A stretch of 40,749 nucleotides of DNA from an uncultured Ruminococcus sp. (GTDB taxonomy: Bacteria > Bacillota > Clostridia > Oscillospirales > Acutalibacteraceae). The stretch is from NCBI GenBank assembly GCA_902790475.1, contig CADASG010000011.1:1-40749 (forward strand), in the 5' to 3' direction. Numbering within the stretch: position 1 is the first letter of the stretch; each line of letters begins with the position of its first letter. Both the position numbers and the translations under genes were made by a program. Of this stretch, positions 34,271 to 40,749 are shown piece by piece. The notes below the pieces were generated by a model. That model saw nothing but the letters and a program-made list of their open reading frames with translations. It was not told where the DNA came from and ran no database searches.

Positions 34271-35842
34271 TTATTCGGTTATTTCTTTTCCGTCCCTGAA
34301 TACAAAGGTAACGGTTTTGTCGCGGTGAACTACGCAGTGGTCAATCATCGTCACCCACAGCCCCGCATCCCATTCCTCAAGAAGATTCGGTCTGGTTCTC
34401 ATCGATTCGATATAGGACTCAAGCTTATAACGCCGGGAGTTGATTTCGGCAAGCCTGTCGCTGAGATCGGAAACCTCATCACTGAGCTTTGAATATTCTT
34501 GATAGATTTTCTTTTCTTTACTCTGAAAATCATCCCCATCCGACGTTGAAGACTCGTTGGTAATGAGGAGCCTGTACAAATCGGCTGATTCGCCCAACTC
34601 CTTTTTGCGAACTTCAAGTTTCGCTTCGATTTTGGAGGTGTCGGATAATTCCTCACACAACAGCACCGCATCGGAAATAATGCGTTCCCGGTCACCCATG
34701 TACTCGTTGTATGCCATTATGAATAGCTCCTTCACCTCTTCCTCGGTCAGAACAGGCGTCTTGCAGCGAACGTCGTTATCGTATTTCCTATTACATCTAT
34801 ATATGATTTTTCTGTAAGAACTCGTCGAGTGCCAGACCTTGGAGCCGTAATACCCGCCGCAATCCTCACACATCAGCTTACAGGAAAGAAACGACTGAGC
34901 GCTGATACCCGTTCCGAACCGTTTACGAGCGGCGAGTTCATCCTGAACGATCTCCCAATCGGCAGGAGGTATAATAGCGGGATGAGCGTCCTCTATATAG
35001 TATTTTGGAAGCTCCCCGTTATTTGCCTTTTTCTTTTTGCTCAAAAAATCGACTGTATATGATTTTTGAAGCATGGCGGCGCCCTTATATTTTTCGTTGG
35101 TAAGGATACTGAAAACGGTTGAACTCTGCCATTTTTCTTTACCGCCGGGCGTTTTTATACCTTGGCGCATCAATTCCTGACAGATTTGATTGACCGTCCT
35201 GCCCTCGACGAACCAGCGGTATATGTTTCTGACAATCGCCGCTTGTTCCTTGTTGATAACAAGTTCACCGTTGGAACCGCGCTCATAGCCGAGAAACCGT
35301 TTAAAGGGAACCGAATATTTACCTTCCTCGAAACTGCGTCGCTTTCCCCAAGTTACGTTCTCGGAGATGGAGCGCGATTCTTCCTGCGCGAGGGACGACA
35401 TGATGGTGAGCATCACCTCGCCCTTCTCATCAAACGTCCAGATGTTTTCTTTCTCGAAATAAACCTCTACGCCGTGGTCTTTCAGATTTCGGATATTCAC
35501 AAGACTGTCAACGGTGTTTCGTGCAAACCTACTGATGGATTTTGCTAAGATAAGGTCAATCTTTCCGTCAAGCGCGTCCTTTATCATATCTCGGAACCCG
35601 CTGCGCTGCTTGGTGCTTGTTCCGCTGATACCTTCGTCAGTGTACATACCGACAAACTCCCAGCCGGGATTTGACTGAATGTATTTCGTGTAATATTCCA
35701 TCTGCGCTTCATAGCTCGTGGCTTGCTCGTCGTTACCCGTGCTGACTCGTGCATAACCCGCTGTTCGTCGTTTTTTCACCTTTTGGATTGGCGCGTGTGT
35801 TCGCAAATCGATCGTTGCTTCAATTTTTGTTATCTTTGGCAT
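34271..35842 (-). CDS. large serine recombinase (with coiled-coil), second of tandem pair
   Basis: A 523-residue site-specific recombinase of the resolvase/invertase superfamily, catalysing integration or excision by double-strand cuts and a 5'-phosphoserine link. The catalytic domain (about 25-170) has Ser34 in GYARVST and the arginine motif KSISRFARNT. A recombinase domain (about 185-290) follows. Next comes a zinc ribbon (CKLMCEDCGG ... CNRKYDNDVRC, about 325-370) and a long coiled-coil (about 410-485) of the type that controls directionality. The ATG at 35842 sits in TAATG, overlapping the preceding recombinase stop, with AAGGAGG upstream. It is the terminal gene of the element's leftward operon. 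Confidence 0.93.
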   Translation of the reverse strand: MPKITKIEATIDLRTHAPIQKVKKRRTAGYARVSTGNDEQATSYEAQMEYYTKYIQSNPGWEFVGMYTDEGISGTSTKQRSGFRDMIKDALDGKIDLILAKSISRFARNTVDSLVNIRNLKDHGVEVYFEKENIWTFDEKGEVMLTIMSSLAQEESRSISENVTWGKRRSFEEGKYSVPFKRFLGYERGSNGELVINKEQAAIVRNIYRWFVEGRTVNQICQELMRQGIKTPGGKEKWQSSTVFSILTNEKYKGAAMLQKSYTVDFLSKKKKANNGELPKYYIEDAHPAIIPPADWEIVQDELAARKRFGTGISAQSFLSCKLMCEDCGGYYGSKVWHSTSSYRKIIYRCNRKYDNDVRCKTPVLTEEEVKELFIMAYNEYMGDRERIISDAVLLCEELSDTSKIEAKLEVRKKELGESADLYRLLITNESSTSDGDDFQSKEKKIYQEYSKLSDEVSDLSDRLAEINSRRYKLESYIESMRTRPNLLEEWDAGLWVTMIDHCVVHRDKTVTFVFRDGKEITE

Positions 35843-37134
35843 TATGTGTACCTCCTTAGTGCCGCTAATCGTGCCTGCTCTTTCATTTCCTCAGTCCAGC
35901 TCTCCGAACGGGAACGCTCCTGCCAAGTTCTTTTCGCCGACGTCCCGTCTTTAAAATGAAAAACAAGGCGATTCTCCGGGCAGGCTGAAATGTGGTCAAT
36001 TCGGGCGGTAAACTCCGCCTCATCAAAACAGTCGTTCCCCAACGCTTCAGCGGTAACGGATGTCAGAACTTCATCGGGAATCTGTTTTGAGCAGGGACAT
36101 ACCGATTTTCCTTTGCGCTTATAAGTAGTGCAAATCCACGTTACTTTATTTCGGAACGTTCTGCGTGAGAATCTGTCTCCGCAGTAATCACATACGATTT
36201 TTCCTGAAAAAGTATAATCGGTGCGCCGGTTGGTTTTTCCTTTGAACTTTTCGGAACGCTGCGCTAACTCGCGTTGGACAGCATTAAAGGTCGCCCTGTC
36301 AACAATAGGCTCGTGGGCTTCTTCCACTATGTACATCGGCAGTTCGCCGTTGTTCATCATTTTCCTTTTTGAAATATAGTTCTCGCTGTAAGTCTTTTGC
36401 AAAAGCAGATCGCCCGTATAGGTTCTGTTGGTCAGCATACTAATGATAGTGTTATCCCGCCAAGCCGAATTGTGAAGCGTCGGTACACGCTCGGAGTTCA
36501 AAATCTGAGCTATCTTACAAGAACCAAGCCCGTCAAGATAGTAACCGAAAATCCTCCTGACGACCTCAGCCTCATCGGGAACTACCGTAAAGGTACCCTC
36601 GAGCAATTTGTAGCCGTAAATAATGGCGTTCCACGGCTTTCCCTGTTCAAATGATTTTTTCACAGCCCATTTCATGTTTTCGCTGTCGGAACGAGCTTCT
36701 TCCTGCGCTAATGAAGCCATCAGTGAAAGCATCAGCTCTCCCTCACCGCTGTTCGAGTGGATATGTTGCGCTTCAAAGTAAACATCGATTCCGAGTTCCT
36801 TCAGCTCACGACACGCGGAAAGCAGCGTGACCGTGTTCCGAGCAAAACGCGAAACTGTTTTGGTAATAACACAATCGATCTTTCCGGCGCGGCAGTCGGT
36901 CATCAGCCGCATAAAATTCGGTCTTGTTTCCTTAGTCCCGGTCAGCGCTTCATCAACATAGATTCCCGCCATAGTCCACTTGGAGTTTGCATTGATAAGC
37001 TTTGTGTAATAATCCACCTGTGCCGAGAGCGACAAAATGGACTCTTCCTTGGCTTCGGAAACCCGTGCATACGCCGCCACTCGCAAAGCCTGTTTGCGTT
37101 TTACAGTCTGAGGGATTACTTCGATTTTCGCCAT
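35842..37134 (-). CDS. large serine recombinase (no long coiled-coil), first of tandem pair
   Basis: A 430-residue serine recombinase. The catalytic domain has Ser26 in AYARVSEA and KTVSRFARNT; a recombinase domain is at about 165-270. A zinc ribbon (VCDYCGDRFS ... CTTYKRKGKSVC) lies at about 318-350. Between the ribbon and the C-terminal IDHISACPENRLVFHFKDG tail there is almost no sequence where its neighbour has a coiled-coil of about 80 residues. Both enzymes share the IDH...FxFxDG tail motif. Translation of the two is coupled through TAATG. The ATG follows a GGAGGTG site. It may act jointly with the second recombinase, as paired enzymes do in some integrative elements; joint action is inferred. 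Confidence 0.92.
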   Translation of the reverse strand: MAKIEVIPQTVKRKQALRVAAYARVSEAKEESILSLSAQVDYYTKLINANSKWTMAGIYVDEALTGTKETRPNFMRLMTDCRAGKIDCVITKTVSRFARNTVTLLSACRELKELGIDVYFEAQHIHSNSGEGELMLSLMASLAQEEARSDSENMKWAVKKSFEQGKPWNAIIYGYKLLEGTFTVVPDEAEVVRRIFGYYLDGLGSCKIAQILNSERVPTLHNSAWRDNTIISMLTNRTYTGDLLLQKTYSENYISKRKMMNNGELPMYIVEEAHEPIVDRATFNAVQRELAQRSEKFKGKTNRRTDYTFSGKIVCDYCGDRFSRRTFRNKVTWICTTYKRKGKSVCPCSKQIPDEVLTSVTAEALGNDCFDEAEFTARIDHISACPENRLVFHFKDGTSAKRTWQERSRSESWTEEMKEQARLAALRRYT

Positions 37135-37180
37135 AAAATCACCTCCTTCATCATAGGTATATTACCTCTAAACACCTGAT

Positions 37181-37351
37181 TTATCCACTCAAATCGCGGA
37201 AAATACTACACAAAGATATCGCGTACTTTTTGGCGAGCACTGTGCTTAATTTTCGGTATTCCGGTTTGCTGATAAGGCGCATTACTCGCCAATCCTTTAC
37301 GATGTGAAGCGACGTTTTGTAAGCAATAATACGCTTAACATAGCCAATCAT
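37181..37351 (-). CDS. small SHOCT-like recombinase-associated protein, copy A
   Basis: A 56-residue protein. Its C-terminal half VMRLISKPEYRKLSTVLAKKYAISLCSIFR is the LI-x-EEY...LxxKYxIS-S-F pattern of small SHOCT-like proteins often found beside serine recombinases in Clostridia. The ATG at 37351 overlaps the stop of the upstream HTH/zinc gene as ATGA and has an AGAGGAG site, so the longer frame up to 37384 is rejected. It is clearly paralogous to the 58-residue protein at 37824-38000. Function unknown; a role as accessory or directionality factor is speculation. Confidence 0.72.
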   Translation of the reverse strand: MIGYVKRIIAYKTSLHIVKDWRVMRLISKPEYRKLSTVLAKKYAISLCSIFRDLSG

Positions 37352-37737
37352 GCGACTACTCCTCTGCGAGAATTGTAAAAGCAAGCCCGTGAACAGAAAC
37401 GCTGCTTTTTATTACTCAATGTTTCAAATTCTTTTCCGCAGTTTTGGCACACGTGACGGTATGTGGTTTTGGAGCAGGTATCCGTGGCGCGTCGGTAAAT
37501 GCCCCGGCATTTTTGAGAACAATACATCCTTCTTAAGCCTTTTCCGCTCCACTCAACCGGCTTACCGCAAATAATACAGGAAGAATAATTCTTCATTTCG
37601 GCGTCACTCATACCGTTTCTGTAGCAATAGCTTCTGACGGAACCAAAAGTCACATTCAGCTTTTCAGCAATTTCGCTATACGACTCGCCTTTGATTCGCC
37701 ATGCCCTAACCTTCATTTTCTCAGTTTTTGTCATCAT
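37348..37737 (-). CDS. HTH plus double zinc-ribbon DNA-binding protein
   Basis: A 129-residue protein. Residues 8-42 form a sigma-region-4-like helix-turn-helix (RAWRIKGESYSEIAEKLNVT). Two Cys4 zinc fingers follow: CIICGKPVEW...MYCSQKC (about 54-77) and CQNCGKEF...RFCSRAC (about 96-118). The composition says sequence-specific DNA binding. The ATG at 37737 follows AAAGGAG. The gene is coupled to the small SHOCT-like gene downstream by an ATGA overlap and lies in the same leftward run as the recombinases. Possible roles are transcription control or recombination accessory (excisionase-like); neither is shown. No named family is recognised with certainty. Confidence 0.78.
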   Translation of the reverse strand: MMTKTEKMKVRAWRIKGESYSEIAEKLNVTFGSVRSYCYRNGMSDAEMKNYSSCIICGKPVEWSGKGLRRMYCSQKCRGIYRRATDTCSKTTYRHVCQNCGKEFETLSNKKQRFCSRACFYNSRRGVVA

Positions 37738-37823
37738 AATGCAAAACTCCTTTTCATTTGTTTTAATTATCTAAGCATCAATATTACCAAGATATTAACT
37801 CTAAAAGACAATATTATCCACGC

Positions 37824-38000
37824 CTATTTGCAGAAAAAACTATCCAAAGATATGCCGTATTTTTTGGCAAGAATTGTATTCATCCTTTTGTACTCCGATT
37901 TTGATACCAACCCTACTCGAAGCCACTCCTTAGCAACTTGCTGAGAACTTTTGAATCGAATAATGCCCGCTGTGTATTCTTCTTTTTCTGACTCGGTCAC
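37824..38000 (-). CDS. small SHOCT-like recombinase-associated protein, copy B
   Basis: A 58-residue protein starting at GTG 38000 about nine bases after AAAGGA. Its C-terminal part WLRVGLVSKSEYKRMNTILA followed by KKYGISLDSFF aligns along its whole length with copy A (37181-37351). Shared residues include FKSS/YKTS, K-W, L-SK-EY, LAKKY-ISL-S-F. The frame stays open to 38129 through the operator and promoter region, so the longer version is not credible. It is the first leftward gene after the repressor operator region. Function unknown. Confidence 0.7.
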   Translation of the reverse strand: MTESEKEEYTAGIIRFKSSQQVAKEWLRVGLVSKSEYKRMNTILAKKYGISLDSFFCK

Positions 38001-38086
38001 GATACCACATCCTTTCACTATACGGACATTTAGGGTGTGGTTTGGCGAGTGTTTTTCAAAAAAATACAGATACGAATAAATAATTG

Positions 38087-38115
38087 TTGACAGTACAGTC
38101 AACTGCCTGTATAAT
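38087..38115 (+). promoter_or_regulatory. consensus promoter of the XRE repressor
   Basis: TTGACA (38087-38092), 17 bases and TATAAT (38110-38115): perfect sigma-A consensus. The spacer is filled by operator O1, so repressor binding there would block its own promoter. Confidence 0.9.
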
Positions 38116-38138
38116 AACATTACAGGCAACTGACTGTA
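38094..38138. promoter_or_regulatory. pair of 18-bp operators for the phage repressor
   Basis: TACAGTCAACTGCCTGTA (38094-38111) and TACAGGCAACTGACTGTA (38121-38138) differ at two positions, are each near-palindromic with TACAG/CTGTA ends, and are spaced 27 bases centre to centre. Together they also form a larger inverted repeat. The position over the -35/-10 spacer and just downstream points to autoregulation by the XRE protein encoded next to them. Confidence 0.8.
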
Positions 38139-38159
38139 TATCTGATTGAGGTAAATGTA

Positions 38160-38489
38160 ATGGAAAATATTAATTTAGATGGTTTTCGTATGGTAAATAT
38201 AAAACCGGAAAACGCTTTGCGTGAACGCCGTGTTATTCTGGGCTTGACACAGCAGGCTGTTGCCGACAGAGCCCAAATCCCGCTTCAAAGCTATCAGCAG
38301 TTTGAAAGCGGCAAAAGGAAAATCAGGCGAGCATCATTTGAGATAGCTTGCCGTGTTATAGAAGCCCTTGAAATGACACCCACGGATTTCTATCACAGCG
38401 AATATTTAATTGGCGAAGAAATCTATGGCTCGGAAGAAGGGCTGCGCTATAAGAAAACCGGTAAGCTAACACATGAGGACGTAGAATAA
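38160..38489 (+). CDS. XRE-family (Cro/CI-like) repressor
   Basis: A 109-residue DNA-binding protein. The helix-turn-helix occupies about residues 18-75 (ENALRERRVILGLTQQAVAD, then SYQQFESGKRKIRRASFEIA), the standard XRE pattern with QQAVADRAQIPLQSYQQFES as the recognition core. A short C-terminal tail follows with no protease or ligand domain. GAGGT lies about nine bases before the ATG. It is the only plus-strand gene of the element and diverges from the recombinase run. It has a consensus promoter and two operators, so it probably controls both directions, as phage repressors do. Confidence 0.88.
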   Translation: MENINLDGFRMVNIKPENALRERRVILGLTQQAVADRAQIPLQSYQQFESGKRKIRRASFEIACRVIEALEMTPTDFYHSEYLIGEEIYGSEEGLRYKKTGKLTHEDVE

Positions 38490-38553
38490 ACAGATTTGGA
38501 AAGTGCTCCAAAAGTACATAGTTTGGGCGCTATCCTTTTTCCTTCATCCTTGC

Positions 38554-38614
38554 AAACTTAAACTCACAGTTAAGTTTCTGACTCTCAGTTTATGGTCTTT
38601 CAGGAAAAACTGAG
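38554..38614. repeat. two successive palindromes in a non-coding gap
   Basis: AAACTTAA/TTAAGTTT (38554-38561 with 38570-38577) and CTCAGTTT/AAACTGAG (38584-38591 with 38607-38614) are perfect 8-bp stems, with no T-run after either. They lie between the repressor and endolysin stops. They could be folded RNA or protein sites. Confidence 0.6.
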
Positions 38615-38619
38615 GTAAA

Positions 38620-38657
38620 ATAAAAAGAAGCCCCACCACCGAAAGAGGTGATGAGGC
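38620..38657 (-). terminator. terminator of the lysis cassette
   Basis: On the minus strand GCCTCATCACC/GGTGGTGGGGC, stem with mismatches, is followed by TTCTTTTTATTTT. It lies about 20 bases past the endolysin stop. Confidence 0.8.
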
Positions 38658-38675
38658 ATAAATACAGTGATTAGT

Positions 38676-40382
38676 CTATTTTGAGAGAGTAAGCTGAAAC
38701 TGGTTAATTGCTTTGCCGGTGTATCCCGCATAGCCGTCTTGCCCGTTCTTTGTTTCGTTATCATATTGATAAGCGTAGAACGAACCGTTTGTGGGAGAAA
38801 CGCGGTACTTGGCACGAAGATAGCCGACACCTTTTACAACATCAGCTGGGGTGAAGTAATACACCTCTACGAGGTCAATGGAATAGCCCATTCCGGCATA
38901 ACCGTTTTTCGCATCGTTAACATCGTAGTCCGTGACGAACGGGAGCCACCTACCGCCCTTGATGTGTACACGGTATTTGACGCTGCCCTTTGCCGCCTTG
39001 ATTGCGATGTCGGTGATTGCCTTTCCGCGAATACCGGCTGTGGCTCCGTTCTTCACCTGTGCCTGCCAGTGTCCGGCGACACGAACCCGGTAGAAGATAT
39101 CGGGGATTGAGGTGGCAGTGGGAGTCGTAGTAGTCGATGGCTTGGTGACAGTTACAACACCGCTGACCTTTTTGGCGATCTCCGCGTAGTTCGGAGCAAT
39201 GAACCCTCTGATGTATCTGCCGTTGACCTGCATGGTTCGTTTGCCTACAATACCGTTACCTGTGTTTCCTTCGGTGACGGTAAAGGTGTTGCCGCTTACC
39301 GCTGTCACAAGACCAATATGATCTGCACCTGTCTTGCAGTCACCGACGCCGTTGTCAGACCAGTAATAGATGACCGCGTCACCGATTTTGGGCTTGTAAG
39401 CGTCGTCCTCAACCCAGATACCGCGCTTGATCGCGTCATCGCGGAAACGACCGCAGCCGCATTCGGTACCTGTGTACTGAGCGATACCTGCTTTGAGCCA
39501 TGCTGCAGATACAGTTGCGGCACACCAAGCGTCGTGTACCTGCATTTTGTAGCCGACCGGCAGCGGGTTCTGTGCGTTATAGATTCGCAGAATCTCAGCG
39601 TGAACGCTGTCTCCTTCCTTAGCGCCGAGCCAGCTGTTAATGATGTCCGCAACGTTCTGTCTAAGCTGTGCCTCTGTTACAGTCGCTTTTGCGGTAGTCG
39701 TTGCGGTCGAGCCTGTTTTCGCCCAGCCGTTATAACCGCCCTGCTTGATTATGGCAGGATAATCCTTGTAGCAGATGTTTTTATCTATGACGCCGACGCC
39801 CGGAATCGAGTTGCTTTCGAGCTTGTTTGTCTCACCGCCGTACTGCCACATACACAGGTTCTTTCCTTTGTATCCGCAGGCAGAAGCCCAATGCGGAAAC
39901 CAGATATCGTACTTGTTCCAGACCTCAGCAGAGATGTAATTATTCATCTCCTCAAAGCCTGCGTAAAGCATCGGGTAGTAGCCGGCCTTGGCGATACCTT
40001 CCAAGAAGATACGGCAGGCACGATCAACGTTGGTTTTGTTCCAACCGCCGTGGCGAGCCTTGTAGCCGTCCGCATCCTCCATGTCAAACGCTACGGGCAG
40101 TGTGGGCTTCTTGCCTTTGAGAAGCCTGAGCGCGTGTTCGAGTTCGCTCTTGGCGCTTGCCTCGCTGCAGGCGTAGGAATAGAAGTACGCGCCCCAAGGC
40201 ATTCCTGCCGCCTCGCACTTTCTGACGTTTTCCTCCCAGCGGTTATCATCTTGAGAAGTGATGTTTTCACCGAATCCGCAGCGGATCATCACAAAATCGT
40301 ATCCGACGCTTTTGATTTTTGCGATGTCGACACTGTCGTTGTTGGACGAAATGTCGACGCCTTTTTTACCAACTAAACTCAT
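38676..40382 (-). CDS. phage endolysin: GH25 lysozyme + CHAP + C-terminal wall-binding repeats
   Basis: A 568-residue peptidoglycan hydrolase with three parts. Residues 1-205 are a GH25 muramidase with catalytic-site Asp10 (KGVDIS) and Asp100/Glu102 (AFDMED). Residues about 235-400 form a CHAP-type amidase/endopeptidase with Cys287 (DAWCAAT) and His355 (GADHIGLVT). After a threonine-rich linker (about 413-428), residues 430-568 contain repeated YRVxxxGxW...NGYAG units typical of clostridial lysin wall-binding regions. There is no signal peptide, so release depends on the holin encoded 12 bases upstream. The ATG at 40382 follows GGAGG. Two different bond specificities in one protein are predicted. 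Confidence 0.93.
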   Translation of the reverse strand: MSLVGKKGVDISSNNDSVDIAKIKSVGYDFVMIRCGFGENITSQDDNRWEENVRKCEAAGMPWGAYFYSYACSEASAKSELEHALRLLKGKKPTLPVAFDMEDADGYKARHGGWNKTNVDRACRIFLEGIAKAGYYPMLYAGFEEMNNYISAEVWNKYDIWFPHWASACGYKGKNLCMWQYGGETNKLESNSIPGVGVIDKNICYKDYPAIIKQGGYNGWAKTGSTATTTAKATVTEAQLRQNVADIINSWLGAKEGDSVHAEILRIYNAQNPLPVGYKMQVHDAWCAATVSAAWLKAGIAQYTGTECGCGRFRDDAIKRGIWVEDDAYKPKIGDAVIYYWSDNGVGDCKTGADHIGLVTAVSGNTFTVTEGNTGNGIVGKRTMQVNGRYIRGFIAPNYAEIAKKVSGVVTVTKPSTTTTPTATSIPDIFYRVRVAGHWQAQVKNGATAGIRGKAITDIAIKAAKGSVKYRVHIKGGRWLPFVTDYDVNDAKNGYAGMGYSIDLVEVYYFTPADVVKGVGYLRAKYRVSPTNGSFYAYQYDNETKNGQDGYAGYTGKAINQFQLTLSK

Positions 40383-40394
40383 AGTGAACCTCCA

Positions 40395-40625
40395 TTACTG
40401 AACGTTGTGTCTTTCTTCTTCGGGCAGACTCAGTTCGGGCAAGCCCGCAAGTGATGTGAGCAGCGAGAGCAACCCCGCAGTTGCGGACATCGAAGCGACC
40501 ATGATCCAATCAACCTGAGTCAGAACAGCTTGTACGCCGATGGACGAGACAGCTGCCTGAATCACGGTTTTAAAGGCGCGAATGCCCGCATATTTTGCCC
40601 ACGTTTTGAATGTTTTCTTTGTCAA
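40395..40625 (-). CDS. phage holin (r1t-like)
   Basis: A 76-residue small membrane protein directly upstream of the endolysin. It begins MTKKTFKTWAKYAG, with two hydrophobic segments (VIQAAVSSIGVQAVL and MVASMSATAGLLSLLTSLAGL) and an acidic tail (PELSLPEEER), as in r1t-type holins that form lesions letting endolysin out. The start is TTG at 40625, eight bases after GGAGG. The longer open frame to 40676 would place the Shine-Dalgarno inside the gene. Family is suggested by the TSLAG/ATAGLLSLLTS pattern and location. Confidence 0.8.
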   Translation of the reverse strand: MTKKTFKTWAKYAGIRAFKTVIQAAVSSIGVQAVLTQVDWIMVASMSATAGLLSLLTSLAGLPELSLPEEERHNVQ

Positions 40626-40678
40626 GGGTAATTCCTCCATTTCAAAAAGGAAAGCGCTGACACGCGAACGTGCCAACG

Positions 40679-40749
40679 CTAAGTGATGATATTGTTCACG
40701 CCCTGTTTGGCGAGAAAAAGCTGGATTTCTTTTTTGACTTTTTCTTCCT
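40679..40749 (-). CDS. phage protein, C-terminal fragment (unknown)
   Basis: Only the last 22 codons lie in the window, ending EEKVKKEIQLFLAKQGVNNIIT and a TAG at 40681-40679. The frame is open to the window edge and different from the holin frame. Lysine/glutamate-rich amphipathic character suggests a small structural or lysis-associated phage protein. No family can be named. Confidence 0.55.
   Translation of the reverse strand, partial: EEKVKKEIQLFLAKQGVNNIIT

Larger units (their letters stand above)
34035..40749. mobile_element. end of a prophage or serine-recombinase integrative element
   Basis: From just after the tRNA-Gly terminator the gene content becomes phage-like: two large serine recombinases, an HTH/zinc-ribbon protein, two small paralogues, an XRE repressor, a GH25/CHAP endolysin and a holin. 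The chromosomal boundary lies somewhere between about 34035 and 34230; no duplicated attachment core can be shown because the other end is outside the window. Position beside a tRNA may be incidental, since serine recombinases do not usually target tRNA genes. Confidence 0.8.

Noticed and set aside
38001-38129. Long form (101 residues) of SHOCT-like copy B
   Set aside because: It would be translated across the repressor promoter/operators; the GTG at 38000 has an AAAGGA site and matches the length of copy A.

Overview
This window looks like chromosomal DNA from an anaerobic, endospore-forming Clostridia of the Ruminococcus/Oscillospiraceae type. The evidence is: sporulation genes of the yqfC/yqfD/ylbJ class; a Firmicutes gene order tepA–uppP–ftsK; strong Shine-Dalgarno sites before most genes; and a secreted leucine-rich-repeat protein ending in a type I dockerin, which is typical of cellulosome-forming ruminococci. 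The genus is an inference.

Layout, left to right. Positions 1-99 are the end of an IS3-family insertion sequence (start of its orfA on the minus strand). Next come trmL (minus) and a 60-residue glycine-rich membrane-like protein (plus). A glycolytic operon pgk-tpiA-gpmI (plus) has a good promoter and a terminator. A coupled pair of ABC half-exporters (minus) forms a heterodimer with one degenerate ATP site. An EF-G paralogue (minus) has lost key GTPase residues. A long minus-strand run follows: yqfC, yqfD, ymdB, fakA, recG and a DD-carboxypeptidase. ylbJ, asnB and a PAP2 phosphatase read outward on the plus strand. Then, on the minus strand, come the LRR-dockerin protein, mscL with a zinc-ribbon tail, tyrS, a YgiQ radical SAM protein, ftsK, uppP and tepA. 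A CNNM/CorC-type membrane protein and tRNA-Gly(UCC) lie on the plus strand.

From just after tRNA-Gly to the window end (about 34.0-40.7 kb) lies one end of a prophage or related integrative element. On the minus strand it carries a partial gene, an r1t-like holin, and a GH25+CHAP endolysin. A plus-strand XRE repressor with a consensus promoter and two near-identical operators follows. Then comes a minus-strand module: two small paralogous proteins, an HTH plus double-zinc-ribbon protein, and two large serine recombinases whose genes overlap in TAATG. The other end of the element is outside the window.

Intergenic space is rich in small palindromes. At least three kinds occur: GGCAAYACCGCA-type, GGTTAGYG-type and a CATTTCGA...TCGAAATG element. 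Several act as, or sit next to, terminators. Promoters with near-consensus -35/-10 boxes and 17-bp spacing can be read directly before trmL, pgk, the ABC pair, the EF-G paralogue, fakA, tyrS, tepA, tRNA-Gly and the phage repressor.

The most unusual items are the recombinase-associated module with its double operator, and the EF-G paralogue with altered G3 and G4 motifs. No CRISPR array or rRNA gene was seen.
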